In this document: piece after piece, positions 44,157-52,652 of the stretch | Position numbering within the stretch: position 1 is the first letter of the stretch | Layout: each line of letters begins with the position of its first letter | Assembly: GCA_017450485.1 (NCBI GenBank) | Contig: JAFSTN010000028.1 | Coordinates: 1 to 64,000 of the forward strand | Reading direction: 5' to 3' | Length of the DNA: 64,000 bases | Origin: Lachnospiraceae bacterium | Lineage (GTDB): Bacteria > Bacillota > Clostridia > Lachnospirales > Lachnospiraceae | Notes under the pieces: generated by a model | The model's input: the letters and a program-made list of their open reading frames with translations, nothing else | Databases searched by the model: none | What the model was told of the DNA's origin: nothing | Made by a program: the position numbers and the translations under genes

Positions 44157-44631
44157 AGAAATACTGACAACGATCGAAAAAAACAGCCGGATCGACATAT
44201 GTGAGCTTGCCATACGCCTCGGTGTGGAGGAGATTGAAGTGGCCAATGCACTGGCGGCGATGGAAAAAGAGGGAATCATATGCGGATATCACACCATGAT
44301 AGACTGGGATAAGACGTCTATCGAAAAGGTGTCGGCTTTGATAGAAGTAAGAGTAACACCTCAGAGGGAGGAAGGTTTCGACCGCATAGCGGAAAGGATA
44401 TATAACTATCCTGAAGTGACCAGTGTATATCTTATATCGGGCGGCTATGATCTGCTGGTATCCATTGAAGGCAAGTCGCTTAAAGAGGTATCCCAGTTTG
44501 TATCGGAAAAGCTGTCTACGCTGGATACGGTAATATCAACAGCGACACATTTCATATTAAAGAGATATAAGGATCACGGAACTATTATGAATACCAGAAC
44601 CGAGGATGGCAGAGAGAAGGTGTCGCCTTGA
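44140..44631 (+). CDS. Lrp/AsnC family transcriptional regulator
   Basis: 163 residues: winged helix-turn-helix at about 1-60 (IDICELAIRLGVEEIEVANA as recognition part) and an effector-binding RAM domain at about 65-145 (VSALIEVRVTPQREEGFDRI, then YLISGGYDLLVSIEG). Such proteins sense amino acids as octamers. It is sandwiched between the HypE-half and an aminotransferase, with overlaps on both sides, which suggests it regulates amino-acid metabolism including its neighbour. GGGGG lies 8 nt upstream of its ATG. Confidence 0.9.
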   Translation: MDNIREEILTTIEKNSRIDICELAIRLGVEEIEVANALAAMEKEGIICGYHTMIDWDKTSIEKVSALIEVRVTPQREEGFDRIAERIYNYPEVTSVYLISGGYDLLVSIEGKSLKEVSQFVSEKLSTLDTVISTATHFILKRYKDHGTIMNTRTEDGREKVSP

Positions 44632-45791
44632 GGAATCAGCTGTCCGATACTATCGTAAATATCAAACCTTCGGGTATCCGCAAATTCTTTGACATAGTTG
44701 CGGAGATGAACGACCCCGAGGTCATATCTCTCGGGGTGGGTGAGCCTGATTTCGATACTCCCTGGCATATAAGGGATGAGGGAATCTATTCCCTGGAGAA
44801 GGGAAAAACCTTTTATACATCCAATTCCGGACTCATGGAGCTCAGGACGGAAATCTGCAATTATCTGAACCGGAGGTTCAATGTGCAGTATGATCCCAGG
44901 AAACAGACCCTGATCACGGTCGGCGGGTCCGAAGCCATCGATATAGGCCTGCGTGCGCTGATCAATCCCGGAGATGAGGTCATCATACCTCAGCCGTGCT
45001 ATGTATCATATGAGCCCTGTGCGATACTCGCGGGGGCGAAGCCGGTCATAGTGAACCTGAAGGCCGAGAATGAATTCCGGCTGACAGCCGAAGAGCTGGA
45101 GGCGGCCATAACACCGAAGACCAAGCTTGTGATCCTGCCTTTTCCCAACAATCCGACGGGTGCGATCATGGAGAGGTCGGATCTGGAAGCCGTCGCCCGT
45201 GTGATCATAGAGCATGACCTGATGGTCATGTCGGATGAGATATATGCGGAACTCACTTATAAGGATAAGCATGTCTCGATCGCGGAGATTCCCGGGATGC
45301 AGGAGAGAACGCTTCTGATCAACGGCTTTTCCAAGGCTTATGCGATGACCGGATGGAGACTCGGATATGTCTGCGGCCCGGAGGATATCATCGCTCAGAT
45401 GACAAAGATCCATCAGTTTGCGATCATGTGTGCCCCCACCACGAGCCAGTATGCGGCTGTGGAAGCGCTCAGGAACGGAGACGAGGATGTGGACGGGATG
45501 CGCCGGGCTTACGATCAGAGACGCCGGTATCTGGTGCATGAATTCAGGGATATAGGAATGGACTGCTTCGAGCCGTTCGGTGCTTTCTATGTGTTCCCCT
45601 CCATACAGAGTTTCGGGATGACTTCGGATGAGTTTGCAACGAGACTGCTCAAAGAACAGAAGCTGGCTGTCGTACCCGGTACTGCTTTCGGGGATTGCGG
45701 AGAAGGGTTCTTACGTATATCATATGCTTACTCGATAGAGAGTCTGAAAAAGGCTATGGGCAGAATACGTGAGTTTGTTAAGACCATATAA
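44628..45791 (+). CDS. PLP-dependent aminotransferase (class I/II)
   Basis: Fold-type I aminotransferase of 387 residues. The PLP lysine is Lys236 in NGFSKAYAMTGWRLGY; FPNNPTGA (about 168-175) and SDEIYAEL (about 203-210) are the usual cofactor-binding segments. It uses a TTG start overlapping the upstream stop (TTGA), with GAGAAGG about 10 nt before. The family includes aspartate, aromatic and alanine transaminases; substrate is not readable. Pairing with an Lrp regulator points to an amino-acid role. Confidence 0.9.
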   Translation: MRNQLSDTIVNIKPSGIRKFFDIVAEMNDPEVISLGVGEPDFDTPWHIRDEGIYSLEKGKTFYTSNSGLMELRTEICNYLNRRFNVQYDPRKQTLITVGGSEAIDIGLRALINPGDEVIIPQPCYVSYEPCAILAGAKPVIVNLKAENEFRLTAEELEAAITPKTKLVILPFPNNPTGAIMERSDLEAVARVIIEHDLMVMSDEIYAELTYKDKHVSIAEIPGMQERTLLINGFSKAYAMTGWRLGYVCGPEDIIAQMTKIHQFAIMCAPTTSQYAAVEALRNGDEDVDGMRRAYDQRRRYLVHEFRDIGMDCFEPFGAFYVFPSIQSFGMTSDEFATRLLKEQKLAVVPGTAFGDCGEGFLRISYAYSIESLKKAMGRIREFVKTI

Positions 45792-45811
45792 GAAGGACTG
45801 ATAAACAGAAC

Positions 45812-47218
45812 ATGAAACAGTTGGGTCTTCAGGAATATATAACTACGGCAGATGAGATCTCGGCACTCCTACAGGCGGCGAACGTCGGAAATGTTGCGGC
45901 GGAGAAGATGACGCTTAAGGAGATGCTGCATTTCGAGCTGCTGAAATTCGCGGTTTATCTTGCTGATGCCGACGGAGACATGGATGAGCGCGAGGTAAGT
46001 GTCATCCAGGAAACGCTGGGTATAGAGAGCACCATCGAGGAACTGACTCAGATGAGACGTAAGGAAGTGGTTGCCGGACGTTTCGGAGAGAAGATCCCTT
46101 CGGTACTCAAATATCCGGTACTGGCCGATGCAGCACATAAGATCAGCCCGGATCCGTACCGCGGACAGAAGGCCATGGTCTTCTATGATACATTTAAGCT
46201 GTTCGGTCAGACTATTCTGGCGGTACATAAAGAAGAGGCCGATGAACTGGAGGTATCCTGCTATACCGAATATATAGAGCGGATGGAGAAATTCATCAAA
46301 AGCTATGGCATATGGTACGCAGGTGATCAGAAGATCTATCGTCCCATAGAACCGGCTATGGAGGAGACCGCCGAATCCAAAGAAGAGAAAGCGGCCAGGC
46401 TTGAGGAATTGCTATCCGAATTTAACGGTCTTACCGGTCTGAGCGGCGTGAAGCATCAGGTTAATTCGCTGGTCAATCTCATGCGTGTGCAGAAGATGAG
46501 GCAGGAACAGGGGCTCAAATGCTCTGATGTCTCCAAGCACATGGTCTTCTCCGGCAATCCCGGTACAGGCAAGACTACAGTTGCCAGGATGCTGGCTGAG
46601 ATATATAAGTATCTCGGAGTACTCTCCAAGGGACAGCTGGTGGAGGTCGACAGAGGCGGACTGGTCAAGGGATTCATTGGGCAGACTGCTACGCGTGTAC
46701 AGGAAGTTGTGGATGAGGCGCTCGGCGGCATATTGTTCATCGACGAAGCATATACCCTGACAGTCGGAAAAGGAGAAGGCGATTTCGGCCAGGAAGCTGT
46801 CGATACATTGCTCAAATCCATGGAAGACCATCGTGACGAGCTCATAGTGATCGTGGCGGGTTATACCGATCTGATGGAGCAGTTCCTCAATTCCAATCCC
46901 GGGCTCAAGTCCAGATTTTCCAATTTCATATTCTTTGAGGATTATACGGCTGATGAGCTTATGGATATACTTCACAAGAACCTGGAGAAACAGGAGTATG
47001 TGCTCTCCAAGGCAGCTGAGAAGAAAGCCCGCAAGCTTATAGAGGAGCGAGTTGCGAACAAACCCGATAATTTTGCCAATGCAAGGGATATACGTAACTT
47101 CATGGAGCATGCGATCTCAAATCATGCCTGCCGTGTGGTGAATCTGGAGAACGTCGATTCCGATAAAGGAATCCTGTCTACGCTGGAAGTCGAAGATCTT
47201 CAGCCGTTTGAAGACTGA
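45812..47218 (+). CDS. TerB-like domain fused to a CbbX/SpoVK-type AAA+ ATPase
   Basis: 468 residues. The N-terminal ~165 residues are helical with a TerB-like acidic motif (YLADADGDMDEREVSVIQE, about 49-67). After a Glu/Lys-rich linker comes an AAA+ domain: Walker A SGNPGTGKTT at 247-256, Walker B ILFIDEAYTL (Asp311-Glu312), sensor/arginine segments NPGLKSRFS, and a helical lid. CbbX-type AAA+ proteins remodel a partner enzyme (Rubisco) through a central pore; SpoVK acts in sporulation. The fusion suggests that TerB selects a client. It is followed without a gap by a 101-residue gene, a good candidate partner. Confidence 0.8.
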   Translation: MKQLGLQEYITTADEISALLQAANVGNVAAEKMTLKEMLHFELLKFAVYLADADGDMDEREVSVIQETLGIESTIEELTQMRRKEVVAGRFGEKIPSVLKYPVLADAAHKISPDPYRGQKAMVFYDTFKLFGQTILAVHKEEADELEVSCYTEYIERMEKFIKSYGIWYAGDQKIYRPIEPAMEETAESKEEKAARLEELLSEFNGLTGLSGVKHQVNSLVNLMRVQKMRQEQGLKCSDVSKHMVFSGNPGTGKTTVARMLAEIYKYLGVLSKGQLVEVDRGGLVKGFIGQTATRVQEVVDEALGGILFIDEAYTLTVGKGEGDFGQEAVDTLLKSMEDHRDELIVIVAGYTDLMEQFLNSNPGLKSRFSNFIFFEDYTADELMDILHKNLEKQEYVLSKAAEKKARKLIEERVANKPDNFANARDIRNFMEHAISNHACRVVNLENVDSDKGILSTLEVEDLQPFED

Positions 47219-47524
47219 ATGGAAATAAAATACAGTGATGAATTGATAGAGTATATGCGAAGCCGTCGCAAAGAGTGTATCCTGGTTGATATCGCATCAA
47301 CCAATACCTGCGATCTGGATGTGACGGAGATGTATCTGAGGTTCATATCAGACAAGCATGCTGACAGGCTTCTTGGTTCCGGCAAGGGATATAAGGTGCA
47401 CGAAGCTCCCTTCGGGCGGCTGGTGATTTCGCCGTATAATCTGAATATATCTGACACGGTTTCGGTGTATCTGAAGAAAGTGTTGTTCTTCAACGTGATA
47501 AAACAGGATGGACTGACCCTCTGA
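47219..47524 (+). CDS. Conserved small protein paired with the AAA+ ATPase
   Basis: 101 residues, start codon immediately after the ATPase stop codon, so translation must be coupled. The sequence is mixed alpha/beta (YSDELIEYMRSRRKECILVD, then DLDVTEMYLRFIS). No membrane helix, signal or known motif was recognised; two Cys (residues 20 and 31) are noticeable. Its stop codon is inside the terminator stem. Tight linkage suggests that it works with the TerB-AAA+ protein, as adaptor or substrate. Confidence 0.65.
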   Translation: MEIKYSDELIEYMRSRRKECILVDIASTNTCDLDVTEMYLRFISDKHADRLLGSGKGYKVHEAPFGRLVISPYNLNISDTVSVYLKKVLFFNVIKQDGLTL

Positions 47525-47551
47525 AAAATTTTTTTCGGAGGGTTAATTTTA
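47516..47551 (+). terminator. Terminator ending the vanW-to-AAA+ operon
   Basis: ACCCTC-TGAAAAA (47516-47528) pairs with TTTTTC-GGAGGGT (47531-47543) with one T-G pair, followed by TAATTTT. The stem includes the stop codon of the 101-residue gene. Confidence 0.7.
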
Positions 47552-47633
47552 TATCTTAGGGTGCCGATATATCAATTGAGATATCTTCTCCGCCCGGAAC
47601 GGATTCCGGTACGCAAAGCCATGGAGGCGACTT

Positions 47634-48689
47634 ATGAACGGCATATCAGGTCCTGTTAACAATCCATATCCTATGATGAACGTAAGCGAAAAGACGTATG
47701 GTACAGTCGTGCGTTCGGAGGCTTCGCGGCTTAAACGAGTGGCGAACGGCTCAGATCCCGATTCGGTGCAGCAAAACCGCACATACGGTGCTTCGTCCAT
47801 AATCAGCAGTGCGCAGGCTTTTGCAAGCACGGTCAGAGAATCCCGTATAAAAAGTAAAGAAACAAGCAACGAAGTAAAAAAACTGCAATATAACTTCAAG
47901 GATATATCCTCACAGATAATGAGAAGCAAGAATTCTCTCAGCGCCAAGCAGGCCGCAAGCAAAGCCCGAAGAGAGGTGCTCAGACTCAGAAGAGCAAAGG
48001 CCGGCGGACAATATGATGAGGAAGAAGTCAATGCTGCATTGGAGCACGCCAAATCCATGGAGCGTGTAGCCAAAAAGAAAGCTGCTCATCTCCAGCAGGA
48101 AGAGCTGATCCATATAACGGATAAAGAAGGAAATACCAAGACTGCGGAGGAGCTTAAGGAACATCCCGAGAAACTCGGTGATGAAGAAGAGGATGTATTG
48201 GATGAACTGACTGCGACGGATCAGGCAAAACCGCAGGACAAAGCACCTGAGGATCTGTCCGGCGAATTGTCGGAGAATATCGAAGAGATCACCGCTCAGC
48301 TGACCGAACGGATGTCCGGACAGATGGATGATCTGATGCAGGAAATGTCGGATCTGATGAGTGAGCAGATGGATGACATGCTTGAAAATATGGAAATGCT
48401 CACGGAGATGAGCGCGGTCCCGAGGGAAATGTCCGAAGCGGACTATAAAAAGCTGGTGACCAAGCATCGTACCGAAGAGATGAAGGAGATGGCCGAAGCC
48501 GACAGGGAGTATCTGAAATTTATATTTGAGAAATACCAGAAGATGAAGGACGGCGGATCCGGAGTATCCGGGGTGTCTTCGGGAGCATTTACCCCGGCGG
48601 CAGCCGCTTCAGCCGGTATGGAACCTTTCGCGACCGGAATGGCGGCGGATCTCTCAGCATCGGGCGGCGGATTCGATGTCAGTGTCTGA
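47634..48689 (+). CDS. Lachnospiraceae coiled protein with Met-rich acidic repeats
   Basis: 351 residues, cytoplasmic, function unknown. A conserved helical core (about 80-165) is basic: YNFKDISSQIMRSKNSLSAK, KARREVLRLRRAKAGGQYDE and ALEHAKSMERVAKKKAAHLQ. It is followed by an acidic stretch and a heptad-like Met-rich region (about 220-265, e.g. QMDDLMQEMSDLMSEQMDDM). The end is Gly/Ser/Ala-rich. Relatives seem widespread in this family, but I know no assigned function. GGAGG lies upstream of the ATG. It is a separate unit between two terminators. Confidence 0.65.
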   Translation: MNGISGPVNNPYPMMNVSEKTYGTVVRSEASRLKRVANGSDPDSVQQNRTYGASSIISSAQAFASTVRESRIKSKETSNEVKKLQYNFKDISSQIMRSKNSLSAKQAASKARREVLRLRRAKAGGQYDEEEVNAALEHAKSMERVAKKKAAHLQQEELIHITDKEGNTKTAEELKEHPEKLGDEEEDVLDELTATDQAKPQDKAPEDLSGELSENIEEITAQLTERMSGQMDDLMQEMSDLMSEQMDDMLENMEMLTEMSAVPREMSEADYKKLVTKHRTEEMKEMAEADREYLKFIFEKYQKMKDGGSGVSGVSSGAFTPAAAASAGMEPFATGMAADLSASGGGFDVSV

Positions 48690-48767
48690 CGCCGGATGAT
48701 CGAACCGGGTGATCAGTTTTTTGTGGCACGAAAAGATGTATTATTGTAATATCTATTTATGAGTATC

Positions 48768-48793
48768 AGGCTATCCTTGTGATAGCCTTTTTA
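48768..48793 (+). terminator. Terminator before deoC
   Basis: AGGCTATC (48768-48775) pairs with GATAGCCT (48781-48788), followed by a T run. It most likely ends the coiled-protein transcript. A weak promoter-like pair (TTGTGG, TGTAAT at 48721-48750) upstream would make it an attenuator for deoC; this is less likely. Confidence 0.65.
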
Positions 48794-48841
48794 TTGTAAA
48801 GCTACCGGCAGGTCACTGTCATGCGATAAAGGAGAATATCC

Positions 48842-49513
48842 ATGGACATAGATAAGATATTGTCGATATGCGACCATACGCTTCTTAAGCAGGAGGCTGC
48901 GTGGGAGGACATCAGACAGATACTGGATGATGCTATGGAGTACCATACGGCATCCGTATGTATACCACCGTGTTATGTACGTCCGGCAAAGGAATACATG
49001 ACGAAAGCCGCTTCGGAGTCAGCTGAAAACCCGGTAAAGATATGCACCGTGATCGGTTTTCCCAACGGAAACATGACGACTGCCACCAAGGTGTTTGAGA
49101 CTGGGGATGCAATCGCAGACGGAGCGGATGAGATAGACATGGTCATAAACATCGGACGATTAAAGGGCGGAGATGACGATTATGTGCTGGACGAGATCCG
49201 TCAGGTAAAGGCTGCCTGCGGTGATCACATACTGAAGGTGATCATAGAGACCTGTTTGCTCACCCGTGAAGAGAAGATACTGATGTGCGGGATAGTGACC
49301 GAATCAGGTGCCGATTATATCAAGACTTCGACGGGATTCTCCACCGGAGGAGCAACTTTTGACGATGTGAAACTGATGGCGGAGCACATCGGTCCTCATG
49401 TGAAGATCAAGGCAGCAGGCGGGATATCCACGCTTGAAGATGCAGAGGAATTCATGAGACTCGGTGCAAGCCGTCTGGGCACGAGCAGGATAGTTAAGCT
49501 GGTGAAGGGATGA
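48842..49513 (+). CDS. deoC: Deoxyribose-phosphate aldolase
   Basis: Splits 2-deoxyribose-5-phosphate into glyceraldehyde-3-phosphate and acetaldehyde. 223 residues of a TIM barrel. The Schiff-base Lys161 is in [11 protein letters not shown], the second lysine in VKIKAAGG, and Asp96/Asp99 in [10 protein letters not shown] form the proton relay. AAGGAGAA precedes the ATG. It overlaps the next gene by 4 nt (ATGA). The rest of the deo operon is absent, so the link to nucleoside breakdown here is weak. Confidence 0.95.
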   Translation: MDIDKILSICDHTLLKQEAAWEDIRQILDDAMEYHTASVCIPPCYVRPAKEYMTKAASESAENPVKICTVIGFPNGNMTTATKVFETGDAIADGADEIDMVINIGRLKGGDDDYVLDEIRQVKAACGDHILKVIIETCLLTREEKILMCGIVTESGADYIKTSTGFSTGGATFDDVKLMAEHIGPHVKIKAAGGISTLEDAEEFMRLGASRLGTSRIVKLVKG

Positions 49514-51345
49514 GCGATAAGAAGATCAGTCTGATATTCCCGTATCAGGAGAAACCCGGTGATCTGAGCAATACAAGAGCGGGAGAACCTGCTTACCGTT
49601 CTCTCGGACATGATACGATCCATAATCTGGGACTTGATACGATCATAAATGAATTGACTCCTATAGAGGCAGAAAGGGTCTACTGTCTGCGTGTATTGTC
49701 CAATCTGACAGATGATCCGCGTGTTGCCGTATACAGAGCGGATGTATTTGAGGATATTCTTAATTCTCCGGAGCTGCGCGAGAATATGATCAGGATCCTG
49801 GATAAGATCAATTTCCTGAGAGATTACGGAGGATTCAAAAGGGATCACGATGACAGTGTGTCGGCTTCGGCATGGGAAATGATGCACAGGCTGGAGGATA
49901 TCAGGGATTATATAGCCTGCGTCGAGGCCATACATGACTGCCTGGCGGATGCTCAGGTTAAGTCGGAGGGGCTGAATGCTCTGAAGGAACACGTGGATGC
50001 GATCTACACGGATAATGCATTTGCGGAGCTTAAGGAGGATATATCAAAGCTTAAGGCTTCAACAACCGACTTAAAGAGTGTGACTCTCGGAGTGAACTTA
50101 AATGACCGGTTCGAGGCTGAGAGCATAGGCGTGGTTTCCATCAATAACAAGAGATTTACCAAGTCTAATCTGATCGGCGGGTTTAACGATGCCATTACTG
50201 CCTCCAAGGGAGGCGTAAAAGACGGGAATGAATGGGATGAGAATTACAGGTATCAGCCATTCAACGCGACACGGGCCGATATGATCGCAACCGTTGACCG
50301 TCTGGGACGGATGAAAGCTGCTACATCGGGTATGCTGGGAATGCTGACGGTGGCTTCGATCCCCATGGCAGACAGTACGACCGATGTTACGAGATATATG
50401 GACCGCGTGGTCAATCATATGTTGTATCTGACGGTCCGCAAGCTGAAAAGTGTCCTGGGTAAATATGTCAGTATCACGATCACCGATATTACCGACCTGA
50501 TCCCGGAGTTCATGTATTATATACGCTGGGCTGAGTATGTTGAGCGCATGCGGGATGCGGGGTATCTGTTCCGTAAAGCCTGTGCCCTGCGTAATCCGAA
50601 TCTGAAAGATGTAACGCAGAATGAACAGAAAGATGCTGATCCGCTCGAATCCGGTAAGGACCGGGTATATACGGAAGCACACGGAGTATATAATCCTCTG
50701 CTTGCGTTGGCGCATTTACAGGATAAATTGGATATTGTCCGTAATGATCTGATCTTTGATGAGGAGCATTGCACATATATACTGACGGGAGCCAACAGAG
50801 GCGGCAAGACCACGATAACCGTGGCTGTCGGACTTTTGTTTGTTTTTGCCCAGGGCGGAATATACGTGCCGGGAACCACATTTAAGTATGTGCCGGTGGA
50901 CTGCATATTTACGCATTTTCCCGCTGATGAGGATCAGACTATGGATCTCGGACGTCTGGGTGAGGAATGTAAACGCTTCAGGGAAATCTATGGTGATGCG
51001 ACAGGGAACAGCCTGTTGCTCTTGAACGAGACTTTCTCTACAACTTCGTTTGAAGAGGGCTACTTCATAGCCCGCGATGCGGTGAAGGCGATCCTGTCAA
51101 AGGGTGTGCGTACCATATATAATACTCACATGCATAAGCTCGCCCGTGATCTTGATGAGATAAATGCGGAAGCCGAGGGAAGCGGCTGCCGGGGTGTGAA
51201 AGCCGGGGCGCAGTCTCTGATAGTCCGGTCCGACGGAGGCAACAGATCATTCAAGATAGCTGTTGCACCACCTGAAGGAACGTCTTATGCTGAAGATATA
51301 GCTCGTAAATACGGGGTTACTTACGAGATGTTAACGGAGGAATGA
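49510..51345 (+). CDS. MutS-like ATPase without DNA mismatch domains
   Basis: 611 residues. The C-terminal third is a MutS-family ATPase: Walker [11 protein letters not shown] (about 426-435) and Walker [17 protein letters not shown], in which the normal Asp is Asn. The N-terminal part contains helical lever/clamp-like segments but not the mismatch-binding Phe-x-Glu domain of true MutS. Length is also shorter than MutS (about 850). Related MutS-like proteins are common in clostridia beside metabolic genes and have no proven role. It is between deoC (4-nt overlap) and lacI (3 nt), so it shares a transcript with them. Confidence 0.8.
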   Translation: MSDKKISLIFPYQEKPGDLSNTRAGEPAYRSLGHDTIHNLGLDTIINELTPIEAERVYCLRVLSNLTDDPRVAVYRADVFEDILNSPELRENMIRILDKINFLRDYGGFKRDHDDSVSASAWEMMHRLEDIRDYIACVEAIHDCLADAQVKSEGLNALKEHVDAIYTDNAFAELKEDISKLKASTTDLKSVTLGVNLNDRFEAESIGVVSINNKRFTKSNLIGGFNDAITASKGGVKDGNEWDENYRYQPFNATRADMIATVDRLGRMKAATSGMLGMLTVASIPMADSTTDVTRYMDRVVNHMLYLTVRKLKSVLGKYVSITITDITDLIPEFMYYIRWAEYVERMRDAGYLFRKACALRNPNLKDVTQNEQKDADPLESGKDRVYTEAHGVYNPLLALAHLQDKLDIVRNDLIFDEEHCTYILTGANRGGKTTITVAVGLLFVFAQGGIYVPGTTFKYVPVDCIFTHFPADEDQTMDLGRLGEECKRFREIYGDATGNSLLLLNETFSTTSFEEGYFIARDAVKAILSKGVRTIYNTHMHKLARDLDEINAEAEGSGCRGVKAGAQSLIVRSDGGNRSFKIAVAPPEGTSYAEDIARKYGVTYEMLTEE

Positions 51346-51348
51346 TCC

Positions 51349-52395
51349 ATGGCCAAAACAGTTAAGCTGGCAGATATAGCCGAGAGGGTAGGCGTAAGCA
51401 TAGTGACGGTCTCCAAGGCGCTCTCGGGTCAGAAGGGTGTCAGTGAGACTATGCGCTCCCGAATCCAGGCTATAGCGGACGAGATGGGTTATAAGCAGCC
51501 GGGCGCTTATCGCAGAGAGATGGAAGAAGCCCGCAAGATGCGCGGCTATAATCTGGGTGTTCTGATCGCGGATTATTATCTAGGCAAGTATGAGAGCTTC
51601 TATTCACAGATGTATCAGCAGTTTGCAACGCGAGCCGGCAGCAAAGGCTGCTTCTGTCTGCTGGAACTGGTCAGCCGGGAACAGGAGGCTGAGGTAAGAG
51701 TGCCGATGATGCTGTCCGAGAAGCGGGTTGACGGGATCGTGGTCATAGGCAAACTGTCCGACGGTTATCTGAAGATGCTCTTGGATTCCGGAATCCCCAT
51801 GGTCGGATTGGATTTCTATACCAGGGACGACAAGCTTGATTCGATCATCAGTGACAGCTATTTCGGCGGATACCGCATGACCAATTATCTGATCGACAAG
51901 GGCCATACGCAGATAGCCTACGTGGGTACCATCGGAGCCACGACTTCCATTACTGACCGGTACATGGGTTATCTGAAGGCATTGAACGAACATGGCATCA
52001 AACAGAGAGAAGACTGGATCATAGATGACAGGGATCCGGTAGAAAAGATACTGGATGAAAGCAATATCAAACTGCCGGAGCAGATGCCGACAGCTTTTAT
52101 GTGTAATTCGGACCAGACGGCAGGTATGCTCATCAATGTGCTGGAGCGTGCAGGATATAAGGTCCCGCGGGATATATCCGTAGCCGCATACGACAACTTC
52201 CTTCCCCCCGGGATATGTGATGTACGTATAACATCGTATGATGTTGATATGAAGGAAATGGCGAAGAGAGCCGTATCCCTAATCACACATAAGATAGCCG
52301 GAGAGAATTATAAGCAGGGAACATATATTGTAGGCGGTCATATAATTGAGAAAGAAAGCGTAAGGGAAACCAAACTCCGACCGCTGGGTGATTAA
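51349..52395 (+). CDS. LacI family transcriptional regulator of the mannan locus
   Basis: 348 residues: a LacI helix-turn-helix at about 5-50 (LADIAERVGVSIVTVSKALS and GVSETMRSRIQAIADEMGY), then a periplasmic-binding-protein-like sensor. It lies directly before the mannan importer, and two palindromes sharing TTTAGCTAAA flank the intergenic gap. It most likely represses the operon and is released by a manno-oligosaccharide or a phosphorylated product. The last gene of a deoC unit, it could also sense the state of that unit. GGAGGAA is the ribosome site. Confidence 0.9.
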   Translation: MAKTVKLADIAERVGVSIVTVSKALSGQKGVSETMRSRIQAIADEMGYKQPGAYRREMEEARKMRGYNLGVLIADYYLGKYESFYSQMYQQFATRAGSKGCFCLLELVSREQEAEVRVPMMLSEKRVDGIVVIGKLSDGYLKMLLDSGIPMVGLDFYTRDDKLDSIISDSYFGGYRMTNYLIDKGHTQIAYVGTIGATTSITDRYMGYLKALNEHGIKQREDWIIDDRDPVEKILDESNIKLPEQMPTAFMCNSDQTAGMLINVLERAGYKVPRDISVAAYDNFLPPGICDVRITSYDVDMKEMAKRAVSLITHKIAGENYKQGTYIVGGHIIEKESVRETKLRPLGD

Positions 52396-52423
52396 ACAGA
52401 CAAAAATAAGCTCATTTTAACTT

Positions 52424-52433
52424 TTTAGCTAAA
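52424..52433. promoter_or_regulatory. Distal LacI operator-like palindrome
   Basis: TTTAGCTAAA, identical to the core of the promoter-proximal palindrome, 28 nt after the lacI stop. Centre-to-centre distance to the other site is 185 bp, so DNA looping is possible. A weak stem (AATCCGC with GCGGATT, 52436-52477) follows and may end the lacI transcript. Confidence 0.5.
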
Positions 52434-52554
52434 TTTAATCCGCACTTGGGACGACTTGACGACTCGAGAGCGGATTTTCTTTGTGCTTTTTTACCAAAAG
52501 AAAACGAAAAAATGTAGTAAAAAGGTAAAAACGGGGTAAATATACACAAAATAC

Positions 52555-52583
52555 TTGACTAAATTATTTAAATGCCATAACTT
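52555..52583 (+). promoter_or_regulatory. Promoter of the mannan importer operon
   Basis: TTGACT (52555-52560), 17-bp spacer and TAACTT (52578-52583). Expected start is near 52590. The operator palindrome begins about 16 bp further, where a bound repressor would block elongation or open-complex clearance. Confidence 0.55.
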
Positions 52584-52605
52584 AAAATTAAGTTCATAAG
52601 AACGG

Positions 52606-52621
52606 CCGTTTAGCTAAACGG
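52606..52621. promoter_or_regulatory. Promoter-proximal LacI operator palindrome
   Basis: CCGTTTAGCTAAACGG is a perfect 16-bp palindrome with the centre CG-less TAG/CTA step, sitting about +16 to +31 of the importer transcript. It is a typical LacI-family operator architecture and shares ten bases with the distal site. Confidence 0.75.
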
Positions 52622-52652
52622 ATAACACAATCTCAAATGAGGGAGGAAATCA

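Noticed and set aside
42764-44251. Long minus-strand open frame opposite vanW and the HypE-half gene
   Set aside because: It crosses several well-supported plus-strand genes and has no start signal or recognisable domain.
49510-51345. DNA mismatch repair protein MutS
   Set aside because: The mismatch-binding domain is missing, Walker B has Asn instead of Asp, and no mutL lies nearby.
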